A stretch of 64,000 nt of DNA from SZUA-38 sp965212525 (GCA_965212525.1 CBDBVC010000009.1:41176-105175), one strand, 5' to 3'. Shown: positions 1-8,891, counted from the stretch's first letter. Numbers and translations: made by a program. Notes: generated from the letters alone by a model not told the origin.

Positions 1-1398
1 ATCAACACATTGCCAGGGTCACGCAGGCCGATGGCATCGGGCGCGCCGTTCTGGATCAGGTTCGTATCAGGTGTTTCATCCAGGTCACAATTGGCGACGG
101 TGGCGGCATTGGCGCAGATCACGTAGTAATCGTCGGCTGCCAGTATCACTCCGGGCAAGGTGAAAAAGTTGTAGGAAATGGCGCCGCCACCAGTGCCATT
201 GATTAACTCAACCCTGTAGCCGTTCAGGTTCACACTACCCGGGCCGGCATTGTACAGTTCAATGAACTCGGCATCGTCAGCTCCGGGCTGATCGTAATCC
301 ACTTCGTTGATCACCAGTGCAGCCATGGGGCCACCAGAGTTAGGCATCCCGGGTGTGATGATGGGCGAAAACACAAAGTCGACGCTGTTGTTGTTGGTGT
401 CTGCACCATCGGTGGGCACGTGCGATGCTGCCATTGGCGCCAAAATCTCCAGGGGCGCCCGATGTCTCGACAAAGCCCGGTACATCGCCCTCATAACTCA
501 CCGAATCAATCAGGATGGAAAGTCCGTCGTACAGGGCAATCGCATCAGGGGCGCCGTCTTGCAGGAAATTGGTGTCGGGCCCGTCATCCAGGTCGCAGTT
601 GGCTACATTGGCGGCATCGCCACAAACCACAAAATAATCGCCCGCGGCCAGCATGATGGACGGCAGTACGATCGTATCGTATGTAACTGCCCCCATGCCA
701 TTGATGAACTCAAGTGTGTGACCGGTCAGATCCACGGTGCCTGGGCCCGCATTGTAGAGTTCGACAAACTCGGCATCGTCTACAGTGCCCGGCTGATCAT
801 AGTCAAATTCGTTGATCACCAGCACGGGCATCATTCCACCCGAGTTGGATGTGCCTGGCGTGATGGGCAGGAACACAAAATCGACACTGTTGTTGTTGGT
901 GTCCACACCATCAATGGCGCGAGAAATGCTGCCATCCATTGAAGTCGAATCTGCTGGTGCGCCTGAGGTTTCGACGAAGCCGGGAACGCTGCCCTCGTAA
1001 CTGACGCTGTCGATCAGTGAAGCCGTGTTATCAAACAAGCCAACGGCATCAGGCGCTCCATTTTGAATCCAGTTGGTGTTCGGGGTTGAGTCCTGATCGC
1101 AATTGCTAACCATGGTAATGTCTGCACAGACCACAAAATAATCGCCTGCTGCAAGCATAACGGGATTCAATGCAATCGTTCGGTAAATGGCGGCGCCACC
1201 GCCTGAACCATTGATGAACTCCAGCGAATATCCTGTCAGGTCCACAGGAGCTGCGCCTGCATTATAGAGCTCGACAAATTCGGCCGTGTCACCACCAGGC
1301 TGGTCGTAATCGATTTCGTTGATGACCAGCTGAGCGTTGACGGCTGACGCCAGTGACAGAATTATCAGCGCGAATGCGCTGCGCAGGTAGTTGGACAT
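1..1398 (-). pseudogene. Lamin-tail-domain (LTD) repeat secreted protein, frameshifted and cut by the window edge
   Basis: An N-terminal signal peptide (start at 1398, cleavage near VNA-QL) is followed by tandem repeats of about 150 residues. Each begins with a VINE.DYDQPG motif followed by AEFVELYNAG, the typical opening of a lamin tail domain, and ends with an SISRAxDGxDTNNNSVDF-like tail. Repeats 1 and 2 are in one frame. At 411-417 (GGTGGGC on the + strand) a +1 base slip throws the reading into a short nonsense tail, while the third repeat (window positions 1 to about 411) is open in the other frame and still matches well. Skipping one base restores a continuous protein of at least three repeats that runs off the window. 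LTD proteins are usually exported and of unknown binding function. The intact downstream repeat suggests a recent mutation or a sequencing indel rather than long decay. Confidence 0.75.
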
Positions 1399-1527
1399 GA
1401 GCGGTATCCCCAGTGTTTCTTGATTTTTTCGCAGCGCTCAAGTGTAGAACAAAATCGGGCCAAATTCAGTTCTAATAAGTAATTCCGGCGCAGACAGTCA
1501 TCGGGTTGTCACACAACACCGACGAAT

Positions 1528-1947
1528 CTATTGATAGATCACATCCGGGCGCATGGGGATCAGACGTGACAGCAGATCATTCTGTGCAGCAATCGGCACG
1601 TTGAGGTCATCCATCACGTCGATGACATCCTGAGTGAAATGATTGAACTCGGCCTCTGAGATCTCCATGCCCAGATGGGCATCAGACATCTCGAGCCCGT
1701 CGTATTTACAGGGGCCATCGGCCAGCTGGCACAGCTGCAGGAAAAGCTTTTCACCGAAATACTCGAAATTGGTGAACTCGAACAGCTCGGCAATGCTTTC
1801 ATCCTGCTGTACCTTGACGATGATGCCATCGACGATCTTTTCGATACCTTGTTCACCACCGAGCTCGTCATACAGTGTGGCGTGACGCCCGGTCGAGGCA
1901 CAGCCAAGAAGAATCGACAAGATAAGCAAACTGACTACCAGACGCAT
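1528..1947 (-). CDS. Truncated haemoglobin (group 1), predicted lipoprotein
   Basis: The product is 139 residues. The ATG at 1947 is chosen because it overlaps the stop of the upstream gene (TGATG) and directly gives a lipoprotein signal ending in LLGC, with the cysteine at residue 16. An upstream in-frame ATG (1977) would bury this signal. The mature part starts with YDELGGEQGIEKIVD, the classic opening of group 1 truncated globins, and has AHLGM with the likely proximal haem histidine. Small globins bind O2 or NO. A lipid-anchored one would act on the periplasmic side of a membrane, which is unusual because most are cytosolic. It is translationally coupled to the DUF3034 gene before it, so the two probably work together. 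Confidence 0.85.
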   Translation of the reverse strand: MRLVVSLLILSILLGCASTGRHATLYDELGGEQGIEKIVDGIIVKVQQDESIAELFEFTNFEYFGEKLFLQLCQLADGPCKYDGLEMSDAHLGMEISEAEFNHFTQDVIDVMDDLNVPIAAQNDLLSRLIPMRPDVIYQ

Positions 1948-2810
1948 CAAAACGTCCCCTGCACGGAAAGGTACCACGCATTCTGGTCATCCTGGCCGGC
2001 AATGGAACCCAGATCCACCCAGGCGGCGATCACGGCGATCGACTTGTTGGGGAAATAGCTGATGAACACATCCTGCCAGTCATCCTCACCGGCAAAGGCC
2101 AGGTTGTCGGGTTTCTGGCGATATTCATAACTGATCATCAACTCGCGTGTCAGGAAGATGCCGACGGTACCCTCGAGCACCAGATCGCGTGATGAATCGG
2201 ACTGGCTGCCATAGCCAAGCAGGCCGGTCTGGTTTGCTTCGGTTGAGCGCAAGGTGGCATTGGCCAGGATGCTGCGGCCAAGCAGGCCATCGAGAAACAA
2301 CCTCGTACTGCTGATGTAGACATCAACAGTACTGTCATCTTCAGCGCCCAGTGCACGCACGAAGTCACCCTGATGATGCCGCTTGTACTGTACGCCCAGT
2401 GCCGTCTGTGGCATGCGGCCGAAGATCAGGTCGCCACCGAGTTTCAGCTTGGCACCGATCACGGTCTGCTCCAGATCGTTCACCGGGGTATTCAGTTCCG
2501 AGATGTCGAGCGATTGCCGGGCTGCTGACAGCTCCAGGCGATTGTAGAAATTGACAGCGGCGCCGCCCGTAGAGAATGAAAAATCATCACTGTCCAGGTG
2601 GGTCAGAAAAACACTGCCACCAATCTCGCTGCGAGTGGCGTAGCCGGTAAGTGTTGCCCAGGGCGTGAGGCCGCCGCCTGATCCACCCTCGATCGGATTG
2701 GCACCCGAGGTGGCCAGAAGCCCACCATCAGCGATCACTGCGACGGGAACGACTGAAATGGCAATCAACCACAGTCGTATTCGTCCGATTTTGGACATCA
2801 TGCATCTCAT
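1947..2810 (-). CDS. DUF3034 family secreted/outer-membrane protein
   Basis: The 287-residue protein has a signal peptide and a GGLLATSGANPIEGGSGGGL start typical of DUF3034. The rest alternates short beta-like stretches (ELSAARQSLDIS, GVQYKRHHQGDF, ISYEYRQKPDNLA) and ends in an aromatic residue (GTF), as outer-membrane barrel proteins do. Function is not known. Its stop codon overlaps the start of the truncated-haemoglobin lipoprotein gene. From family knowledge DUF3034 genes are often found beside small globins, so a shared role in envelope haem/NO chemistry is a reasonable inference, not a demonstrated fact. Confidence 0.75.
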   Translation of the reverse strand: MRCMMSKIGRIRLWLIAISVVPVAVIADGGLLATSGANPIEGGSGGGLTPWATLTGYATRSEIGGSVFLTHLDSDDFSFSTGGAAVNFYNRLELSAARQSLDISELNTPVNDLEQTVIGAKLKLGGDLIFGRMPQTALGVQYKRHHQGDFVRALGAEDDSTVDVYISSTRLFLDGLLGRSILANATLRSTEANQTGLLGYGSQSDSSRDLVLEGTVGIFLTRELMISYEYRQKPDNLAFAGEDDWQDVFISYFPNKSIAVIAAWVDLGSIAGQDDQNAWYLSVQGTF

Positions 2811-2900
2811 CCAGATCAGCTGTACTCCTTCTACACACTAGCCTATACGGCCATCGAAGGGAACCGGTTCATTGTCCTGGTAAAAATATCTGATCCATAG

Positions 2901-2928
2901 TGAACCGTTATCCCAGTCTGTGCGTATG
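2901..2928 (+). promoter_or_regulatory. Possible ECF-type promoter of the sigma/anti-sigma operon
   Basis: TGAACC (2901-2906) and CGTATG (2923-2928) are separated by 16 bp, about 120 bp before the sigma factor start. The shape (AACC at -35, CGT at -10) resembles promoters read by ECF sigma factors and would suit autoregulation. It was found by eye only. Confidence 0.3.
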
Positions 2929-3045
2929 GACTAATGACGAGTAGAGATTCGAGTAGCGGGTGGCAGGAGAACGATCTATGTGCAGCATCACCTCAGCCGT
3001 CAATATGAGTGACGGATTTGGTTATTTCATCGGGTTGGGATCATA

Positions 3046-3660
3046 ATGATTACCGATACGATGAGCATGTCATTGGTGGATATGAGCATATCGACAGCCA
3101 GGCGGGCAGCCATACATCAGGATCAGGTCCTGATGGTTGCCATCATGCAGGGTGACGAATCGGCGCTGGGCAAGCTGTACGACCGACACATTGATCGCAT
3201 GCTCGGTCTCGCCTGTCATATCCTGGGCAATCAGAGTGACGCCGAAGATGTCATCCACGATGTCTTCGTCGAAGTGTGGCACAAGGCGAAGAGCTATGAT
3301 GCCCGTCGCGGCTCGGTGATCGCCTGGCTCATGCTGCGCGTTCGCAGCCGCTCACTGGACAGGATCCGCAGCCTCAAGACGGTGCTGAAACACAAGCGGA
3401 CTCTGGTGCAGGATGATGGCATACAGGCTGATGATTCTTCAAAGGCCTACGATCTTGATGATCAGGGCAGTGCGGTTCGACAGGCGCTTGCATTCCTGCC
3501 CGCGAAACAGAGAAACGTCATCGAACTCAGTTACTTCAGGGGGCTGACCTGCTCGGAGATTGCCGCACACTGCGGCATTCCGCTGGGTACGGTCAAGACA
3601 CGACTGATGGCAGCAGTAAAGCGGCTGCGCAGTTATATCAATCAATCCGAGGCTGGATGA
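3046..3660 (+). CDS. ECF RNA polymerase sigma factor (RpoE/SigK-like)
   Basis: 204 residues. Region 2 (about residues 40-105) contains LYDRHIDRMLGLA, then DAEDVIHDVFVEVWHKA and the -10 binding stretch VIAWLMLRVRSRSLDRIRS. Region 4 (about 145-195) is LPAKQRNVIELSYFRGLT with the helix-turn-helix IAAHCGIPLGTVKTRLMAAVKRL. The next gene begins 6 bp after the stop and encodes a cupin anti-sigma factor of the ChrR type. In that family the sigma factor is released by oxidative or photo-oxidative stress. The BLUF photoreceptor lies 2.5 kb away, which may be chance. Confidence 0.92.
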   Translation: MITDTMSMSLVDMSISTARRAAIHQDQVLMVAIMQGDESALGKLYDRHIDRMLGLACHILGNQSDAEDVIHDVFVEVWHKAKSYDARRGSVIAWLMLRVRSRSLDRIRSLKTVLKHKRTLVQDDGIQADDSSKAYDLDDQGSAVRQALAFLPAKQRNVIELSYFRGLTCSEIAAHCGIPLGTVKTRLMAAVKRLRSYINQSEAG

Positions 3661-3666
3661 ATTGCC

Positions 3667-4287
3667 ATGAATGATTTGAAACTTGTAGATTACCTTCTCG
3701 GCAACCTTGATCCGTCTGATGATGCGGAACTGGCAGGTCTGCTTGAGAAGGAAGACACCGATGCCAGGCTGACACAACTGGGCAGCTCCCTGCAGGTGCT
3801 TGCCGAAGGCGTTGATCCGGTATCACCCAGTGAGACACTGAAATCACACATCCTGTCATCGGCGACACGTACCGCACAGGGACGACTGACCGGTTTTGCC
3901 CGACGGCTTGCTGATTTTTTTCGGTTCGGCCTTGAGCAGGCACAGGCGATCCTGAATACGGTGGGCGACCTGCAACATGCGGCCTGGAGCAGCAATCCCA
4001 GGGAAGGTGTCTGGTTGCAGCACTTCAGTGGCGGTGAATCACTGGCCGGTGCCGACTGCGGATTGATTCATCTTGATCCCGGTGTGGATGTAGATCGGCA
4101 TGAGCATCTGGGTGATGAATGGATGTTCATCATCGAAGGGTTTGTCACCACCGATTGTGGCCGCAAACTGGCCCCGGGCGATGTCCTTCACAGTACTGAG
4201 GGCAGCCGCCACTCGTTTACCGTTGATCAGGAAACTGGCTGTGTATTCGGCGTGATTGTCACCAATGGTATCCGCTGGGTGCATTGA
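3667..4287 (+). CDS. ChrR-type anti-sigma factor with C-terminal cupin domain
   Basis: 206 residues. The N-terminal half (residues 1-90) is helical, starting LKLVDYLLGNLDPSDDAEL, as in anti-sigma domains, but it lacks the HxxxCxxC zinc motif of classical ChrR. The C-terminal half (about 115-206) is a cupin with histidines in HEHLGDEWMFIIEG and SRHSFTV, suited to binding a metal. The gene follows the sigma factor after 6 bp, so the pair is almost certainly co-transcribed and the protein should hold the sigma factor inactive. Loss of the zinc-site cysteines suggests that release depends on something other than zinc-thiol chemistry, perhaps the cupin metal site. Confidence 0.82.
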   Translation: MNDLKLVDYLLGNLDPSDDAELAGLLEKEDTDARLTQLGSSLQVLAEGVDPVSPSETLKSHILSSATRTAQGRLTGFARRLADFFRFGLEQAQAILNTVGDLQHAAWSSNPREGVWLQHFSGGESLAGADCGLIHLDPGVDVDRHEHLGDEWMFIIEGFVTTDCGRKLAPGDVLHSTEGSRHSFTVDQETGCVFGVIVTNGIRWVH

Positions 4288-4301
4288 TGGCCGCTCAAGC
4301 C

Positions 4302-5291
4302 TCAGGCTGATCTGACAAAATCCCCGGATCGATTTGCCAGCGCCGCCTGCCATGACGGGCTGACGCCGAAGTGATTGCGATATGCAGTCCTGAAACTGGA
4401 TTCTGAACGAAAACCGATCCTGGTTGCGACGCGACTGACACTGATGCCGCTGTTGAGCAGATCGCGCGCCCTTTCCAGGCGCAGGTTCTCCACCAGTCGA
4501 GCCGGCGTTAGCTGCATGTGCGCGGAAAACTTTCTGTGGAATGTTCTTTCACTCATGCACATTCTCTCGGCCATTTCGGCAACACTGATCTGGCGATGAA
4601 GATTGTGACAGATCCAGTCGATCAGCTTGTCGTATTCGCCTGATGATGCGATCTGGCTCTCCAGCAGGTCACTGAACTGTGACTGGTGACCGGGTCGGTG
4701 GGAATACACGATCAGCTGCCGTGCAACTCTGTCTCTGAGGGGCTTGCCTTGATCCTGCTCCACCATGGCAAGCGCCATGTCGATGCCGGTCGTGACGCCA
4801 GCCGAGGTCCAGAGTCGACCGTCCTGAACATACATTGAATCTGGCTCAACCCTGACATTGTCGAAATACATGGACAGTTCAGAGCAGCCCTGCCAGTGTG
4901 TGGTTGCTGTCCTCCCGTTCAGCAAACCTGCCGCTGCCAGCAGAAATGCGCCGGAACATACCGATGCGATTCGCTCGCATTGATCGACTGCCGCCCTGAG
5001 AAACCGGATGTGTTGAGGGCAGGACATGGCATCAAGCAACGGCGCTCTCAAACCTCCCATGGCCATGACTGTATCGAGCTCAGTCAGCTCTACGGTTTCA
5101 ATCGGCTGTGAATCGATTCCAATGCCACTGCTGCAGTTGATCAGGCCACCCCGAGCCGAGATGGCTAGGGTGCGATAGATCGATTCACCCTGTTGCTGGG
5201 CCGCGGTGGTATACACACCGACAGGGCCGGACATGTCCAGCAATTCGAATCCCTCGTAGACCAGAAGGTAAATGGTGCGTGATCTGCTCAT
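4302..5291 (-). CDS. GlxA-family transcriptional regulator (DJ-1/PfpI domain + AraC HTH)
   Basis: 329 residues from the ATG at 5291; an ATG at 5327 would only add 12 residues. Residues 1-165 form a DJ-1/PfpI-like domain (YEGFELLDMSGPVGV near the start, then IASVCSGAFLLAAAGLL around the nucleophile-elbow cysteine). Residues about 220-320 form an AraC-type DNA-binding domain (ISVAEMAERMCMSERTFHRK, then GISVSRVATRIGFRSESSFR). Such regulators usually control catabolism of nitrogenous compounds. It is divergent from the HD-domain gene at 5364, with 72 bp between, so it may regulate that gene. Confidence 0.9.
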   Translation of the reverse strand: MSRSRTIYLLVYEGFELLDMSGPVGVYTTAAQQQGESIYRTLAISARGGLINCSSGIGIDSQPIETVELTELDTVMAMGGLRAPLLDAMSCPQHIRFLRAAVDQCERIASVCSGAFLLAAAGLLNGRTATTHWQGCSELSMYFDNVRVEPDSMYVQDGRLWTSAGVTTGIDMALAMVEQDQGKPLRDRVARQLIVYSHRPGHQSQFSDLLESQIASSGEYDKLIDWICHNLHRQISVAEMAERMCMSERTFHRKFSAHMQLTPARLVENLRLERARDLLNSGISVSRVATRIGFRSESSFRTAYRNHFGVSPSWQAALANRSGDFVRSA

Positions 5292-5363
5292 TGGCAGAAT
5301 ATAGACGAAAAATGTCATGACTGCCAATTTGAGGCCGGCTATGCTGATAACTCATTCAAATCA

Positions 5364-6128
5364 GTGGTGGAACTGCAGATGAGAACTTCCCTGGGTACCT
5401 ATGCGTGGACAGAACAGACCGGCGGCAAGCTTGCCTTGCGTGATCGATTTTCCCTGCTGATTCAGGGTATCCGGGCTCGAGCACAGCGAGCCAGGCAACT
5501 GAAGTCGGGCATCAAGGTTCGCCATATTGAAGTCGAGGACATCGTTCCACCGGACAGCAGCCTGTGCAATGCAGCCGTGGAACTGTGTCGAGAAGTGAGT
5601 GGTGATTACCTGTTCAATCACTGTCTGCGATCCTACTTCTGGGCGAGACTACTCAATGGTGGCCAGTCTTTTGATGATGAGGCAACGTTCACGGCTTTCA
5701 TGCTGCATGACCTGGGGCTGACAGAGCGGTACAGGCTGAATGGTAACGGTGAACACTGCTTTACACTGCCCGCGGCACGGGTGGCGGAAGAGATGGCGTC
5801 AGCACATGGCTGGTCAGACAGGCGTGCAGCTCTGGTTGCTGACGCCATCACACTGCACCTCAATGTGATCGTCGATGACTGTCATGGGCGGGAGGCACAG
5901 CTGGTTCGTCTGGGTTCGGGTGTTGATGTGGCCGGTCTCAATCTGGAATTGCTGCACCAGGACCAGATCGATTCGGTCGTCACAATCTATCCAAGGCAGA
6001 ATCTGAAGCAGCACATTATGCGTGACCTGGATATCGAGGTTCAGCAACGACCCTGTTGCAGGATTTCATTCCTGTGCAGAAAGCTGGATTTTGCACGCTA
6101 TGTGGAGCGTTCCCGTTTCTCCGAGTAA
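5364..6128 (+). CDS. HD-domain hydrolase (cyanamide-hydratase-like)
   Basis: 254 residues from a GTG at 5364; an in-frame ATG at 5379 is an equally possible start since no strong ribosome site separates them. Metal-site residues of the HD superfamily are visible: NHCLRSYFWARLL (first His), FMLHDLGLTERY (the HD pair) and AITLHLNV (later His). The order and spacing resemble cyanamide hydratase/urea-related HD proteins. The substrate is not known. It is divergently arranged with a GlxA-type regulator, a pairing seen in small-molecule detoxification loci, which is the only hint to function. Confidence 0.72.
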   Translation: MVELQMRTSLGTYAWTEQTGGKLALRDRFSLLIQGIRARAQRARQLKSGIKVRHIEVEDIVPPDSSLCNAAVELCREVSGDYLFNHCLRSYFWARLLNGGQSFDDEATFTAFMLHDLGLTERYRLNGNGEHCFTLPAARVAEEMASAHGWSDRRAALVADAITLHLNVIVDDCHGREAQLVRLGSGVDVAGLNLELLHQDQIDSVVTIYPRQNLKQHIMRDLDIEVQQRPCCRISFLCRKLDFARYVERSRFSE

Positions 6129-6159
6129 ACAGTTTCGTCGGTTCTTACCGTCTGATGCG

Positions 6160-6645
6160 TCAGCCAGTGCCAGACTTCAGCGGACTGGTGTAATCATGGA
6201 ACATTCGCAGCATCGGCCGGGCGATTACCGAGACACAGTCTTCATCGGGTAGATAGTGCTGAATCAGACGGCAGAATGCGTCATCGGATGGGTCAGCATT
6301 GCATTGTTTCATGCGCCAGTCAGGAAAGATTCGCTCGGTAATGGGCCTGTCGACCAGCAGGGTGAGGTTTTCGTGCCGGTAATCCTGGCTCAGCTTCTGC
6401 CAGAGGTGGTCAATATCGTTGGGGTGACCCTCGATCACCTGAAGGAAATAGCCGTTCTTGAATGTCAGAATGCCGGTCGTACCGTTCTTTCGATTGTTGC
6501 GAACCGAGGTGGTGAGAATTGAACCCAGATCATCAGGCTCACCGCTAATCGGATCGATGCGCCTCGCCTTGCTGGCATACACGATCACCTTGAGTGAATC
6601 TGCGGTTGACGCGTATTCATCCCCTGAACCATTGACCATATTCAT
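6160..6645 (-). CDS. BLUF-domain blue-light photoreceptor
   Basis: 161 residues, single domain. BLUF signatures are all in place: LKVIVYASKA with the key tyrosine (Y23), NNRKNGTTGILTF with the flavin-contacting Asn, YFLQVIEG with the switch glutamine (Q69), and FPDWRM with the semi-conserved tryptophan (W110). BLUF proteins bind FAD and signal blue light by a hydrogen-bond switch around the Tyr/Gln pair. There is no fused output domain, so it should act through a partner. The neighbours are an HD-domain protein (convergent) and a GST gene; no obvious partner is seen. Confidence 0.93.
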   Translation of the reverse strand: MNMVNGSGDEYASTADSLKVIVYASKARRIDPISGEPDDLGSILTTSVRNNRKNGTTGILTFKNGYFLQVIEGHPNDIDHLWQKLSQDYRHENLTLLVDRPITERIFPDWRMKQCNADPSDDAFCRLIQHYLPDEDCVSVIARPMLRMFHDYTSPLKSGTG

Positions 6646-6896
6646 CCTCCTGTTTATTCAGTAAACAGTGCCTTCGGCATCCGGTCGCACTGACCGGAGG
6701 ATGAGCTGCCATGAGCAACAGTGTACTCCGATTGATTGAGCTGGCAATACGTGATTGTGACTATATAGACAACTCAGCCGAGCGATTGTAATCGACACCG
6801 TCACTACGGACTGGTGCTGACGATCTGGACTGAATCTGATTACTTCTGTTGCTGACGACTGGTGCAGTCGCGACAGTCCGTGATTGCCGCGGGGAA

Positions 6897-7370
6897 TCAG
6901 AATCGGGGGAGGGTGTTTCTGAAACCGTCGATACGGCACATGCGGTCATACCAGTCACAGATCGCGTCGCTGTCCGGCATGGCATTGGCCATCTGCAACT
7001 GGGTCATGTTGGAGGCAACGGAGAGGTCTGCAATTGTAGCCTCGACTCCGCAAAGGGACTGTTTCCCGGTCAGTGCAGCTTCAAGTATGGGTACACGTTC
7101 ATTCAGGTGTGAAAAGCCCTTGCGAATGGCTTCCTGATCGGCTGCCTTTCCCAGAAATACCTTATTCAGCACAATATCCTTCACCGGTACCGCCAGTCGC
7201 GTCTGATTCCAGTCCAGCCACTGATCAATACGTGCACGATATGACAGATCAGGCGGGTACCACTGATCCAGAGCAACTGTGATCGGTTTGTAGGGAATCT
7301 GGCCTGCTTCAAGCAGTGAAGTGACACGGCGCACGTGTTGCGAGTAGGGGTTGTGATAAGTCGTCAGCAT
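6897..7370 (-). CDS. Glutathione S-transferase-like protein with an internal deletion
   Basis: 157 residues from the ATG at 7370 (family length about 200). The first 35 residues are a normal GST start (YHNPYSQHVRRVTSLLEAG then PYKPITVALDQ). The sequence then jumps directly to WYPPDLSYRARIDQWLDWNQ, which normally follows some 45 residues later at the start of the helical domain. The missing piece holds the cis-proline loop and the ES motif that bind glutathione. The C-terminal helical domain is complete (ATIADLSVASNM, then CDWYDRM). The deletion is in frame, so a protein is made, but glutathione binding in the usual way is unlikely. The gene is divergent from a WYL regulator, a common pairing for GST genes. 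Confidence 0.75.
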   Translation of the reverse strand: MLTTYHNPYSQHVRRVTSLLEAGQIPYKPITVALDQWYPPDLSYRARIDQWLDWNQTRLAVPVKDIVLNKVFLGKAADQEAIRKGFSHLNERVPILEAALTGKQSLCGVEATIADLSVASNMTQLQMANAMPDSDAICDWYDRMCRIDGFRNTLPRF

Positions 7371-7480
7371 GGCATCTTCCTGTTTCAGTTCACCTGAATA
7401 ATGCAACCATCCTGCTGACAGTGTGTTGTCAGCAGGGTGTCAGTAAGGTAGAAAACAGATAGAGGCATCACAGGAGGTTC

Positions 7481-8176
7481 ATGATGAGAAGAGCAGACCG
7501 GCTGTTTCGAATCGTGGAATATCTGAAAGCAAGGCAACAGGCAGTCACGGCCAGTGAACTGGCCGAGGAGCTGGATGTCAGCATGCGCACCATCTATCGC
7601 GACATGGCAGATCTTGAACTCTCAAGCGTTCCCATCATTGCCGAGACGGGTGTTGGCTATACGCTGGACAGAAACTACACCGTCAGGCCACTGATGTTCG
7701 ATATCGAAGAGCTGGATGCACTGGCACTGGGTGCGCAAATGGTGCGCAGCTGGGGGGACCGTGAACTGGCGCGATCTGCACGCAGCGCCATCGACAAGAT
7801 CACGGCTGTACTGCCACAGGAGGTGCGAATCGATTTCATGCAAACCGCACTCTACTCTCCGCCGAGTCAGGCGAAGACGAATATCCGTGTGGATTTTGCT
7901 GCGCTGCGTCGATCAGTGCGGACTCGCAACATGGTCAGCTTCGATTATGTTTCGCTCAAGGATGAAAAAAGCAGCCGAAGCATCAGGCCCTTGTGCCTGG
8001 CCTTCTTCGGACCGGTATGGCTGGTGGTGGGCTGGTGTGAATTGCGAGAAGACTTCCGCTCGTTCCGTCTTGACAGAATGAGTCGATTGACGATTCACGA
8101 CGAGCGGTTCAGGGATGAACCCGGCAAGCGGCTGATCGATTTCAAGCGCAAGATCGAGGCTGAAGGACATATGTAA
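7481..8176 (+). CDS. YafY-type transcriptional regulator (HTH + WYL domain)
   Basis: 231 residues; the ATG at 7481 follows a perfect AGGAGG. Residues 1-60 form a DeoR-like winged helix (RLFRIVEYLKARQ, then TASELAEELDVSMRTIYRDM). Residues about 140-215 form a WYL domain (VSFDYVSLKDEKSSRSIRP, then WLVVGWCELREDFRSFRLDR). WYL domains sense small ligands or nucleic acid ends. It is divergent from the GST-like gene 110 bp away, which it probably controls. Confidence 0.9.
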   Translation: MMRRADRLFRIVEYLKARQQAVTASELAEELDVSMRTIYRDMADLELSSVPIIAETGVGYTLDRNYTVRPLMFDIEELDALALGAQMVRSWGDRELARSARSAIDKITAVLPQEVRIDFMQTALYSPPSQAKTNIRVDFAALRRSVRTRNMVSFDYVSLKDEKSSRSIRPLCLAFFGPVWLVVGWCELREDFRSFRLDRMSRLTIHDERFRDEPGKRLIDFKRKIEAEGHM

Positions 8177-8249
8177 ACCAGAGCCTGAATGTGATCACGA
8201 CTACCTGGTGCAGATCATTGGGGAGCGAGCGCAGGAAGATAGGAGATAA

Positions 8250-8408
8250 TGGTGGCCGGGGGCAGACAAATTCGTCTGGAACGTAGTGGAGTGCGAACAT
8301 CGTGAGCAACCCGTAGGGCGAAGCACAGAATGTGCTGAGTCTATCTAACTGCATCGCAGTTCGATGTCTCGAAGCTCTATTGTCACTCTGAATTTTAGAT
8401 AAGATAAA
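8250..8408 (-). repeat. Damaged tRNA-Phe copy A (3' end of the tRNA plus inserted element)
   Basis: On the minus strand the unit ends in the tRNA-Phe acceptor (CCCCCGGCCACCA) at 8250, preceded not by the rest of the tRNA but by a 75 bp inserted element (8267-8341). Beyond the element is a piece matching the other side of the T arm (ATCTAACTGC against ATCGAACTGC). It is the outermost of three damaged copies spaced 159-171 bp apart downstream of the intact tRNA-Phe. Confidence 0.8.
8267..8341 (+). repeat. T-loop inserted hairpin element, Phe copy A
   Basis: 75 bp starting CAAATTCGTC and ending GAGTC, placed between GGCAGA and ATC, i.e. inside the T loop of a tRNA-Phe copy read from its complement. 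The core GGAGTGCGAAC is kept, but one stem is degenerate (ACGTAGTGG in place of ACGAATTTGG), so this copy is the more decayed one. Confidence 0.75.
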
Positions 8409-8568
8409 TGGTGGCCGGGGGCAGACAAATTCGTCTGGAACGAATTTGGAGTGCGAACGCAGAGAGCAACCCGCAGGGCGAAGCACAGGATGTGCTGAGT
8501 CTATCTAACTGCATCGCAGTTCGATGTCTCGAAGCTTAATAGACAATTTGAATTATAGATAAGAGAAA
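8409..8568 (-). repeat. Damaged tRNA-Phe copy B (3' end of the tRNA plus inserted element)
   Basis: Same arrangement as copy A, 159 bp further on: tRNA-Phe 3' end at 8409, element at 8426-8501, then ATCTAACTGC and its inverted partner GCAGTTCGAT, which together form a hairpin. The copies share the flanking TTATCT / AGATAAGA spacer, so they arose by tandem duplication. Confidence 0.8.
8426..8501 (+). repeat. T-loop inserted hairpin element, Phe copy B
   Basis: 76 bp. Three hairpins can be drawn: AAATTCGT/ACGAATTT (8 bp), CCC-GCA-GGG, and AGCACA-GGA-TGTGCT. The core between hairpins 1 and 2 reads GGAGTGCGAACGCAGAGAG. The same layout, with different but still complementary stem bases, is seen in the tRNA-Thr array. 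Confidence 0.8.
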
Positions 8569-8653
<85 letters not shown>

Positions 8654-8739
8654 TTTGTGCCATACCATGCATTGGTGAGAATACAGCGAAGCACAGGCTG
8701 CTGTTGTCACTGGGAGGTTGAGCTTTAGTAAGAGAGAAA

Positions 8740-8815
<76 letters not shown>

Positions 8816-8829
8816 TTGATGGGCGACGT

Positions 8830-8858
8830 ATTACACACTTGATGGGCGGTTTAGTCAA
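8830..8858 (-). promoter_or_regulatory. Promoter of tRNA-Phe
   Basis: On the minus strand, TTGACT (8858-8853), 17 bp spacer, TGTAAT (8835-8830), ending 14 bp before the tRNA. This is a good sigma-70 match. The damaged copies downstream have no such promoter of their own. Confidence 0.8.
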
Positions 8859-8891
8859 GGATTTGTGCCAAAAAAATGGGAATTTTCCGAC

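Noticed and set aside
2861..2870. GAACCGGTTC palindrome as an operator
   Set aside because: Ten bases only, position fits no promoter clearly.
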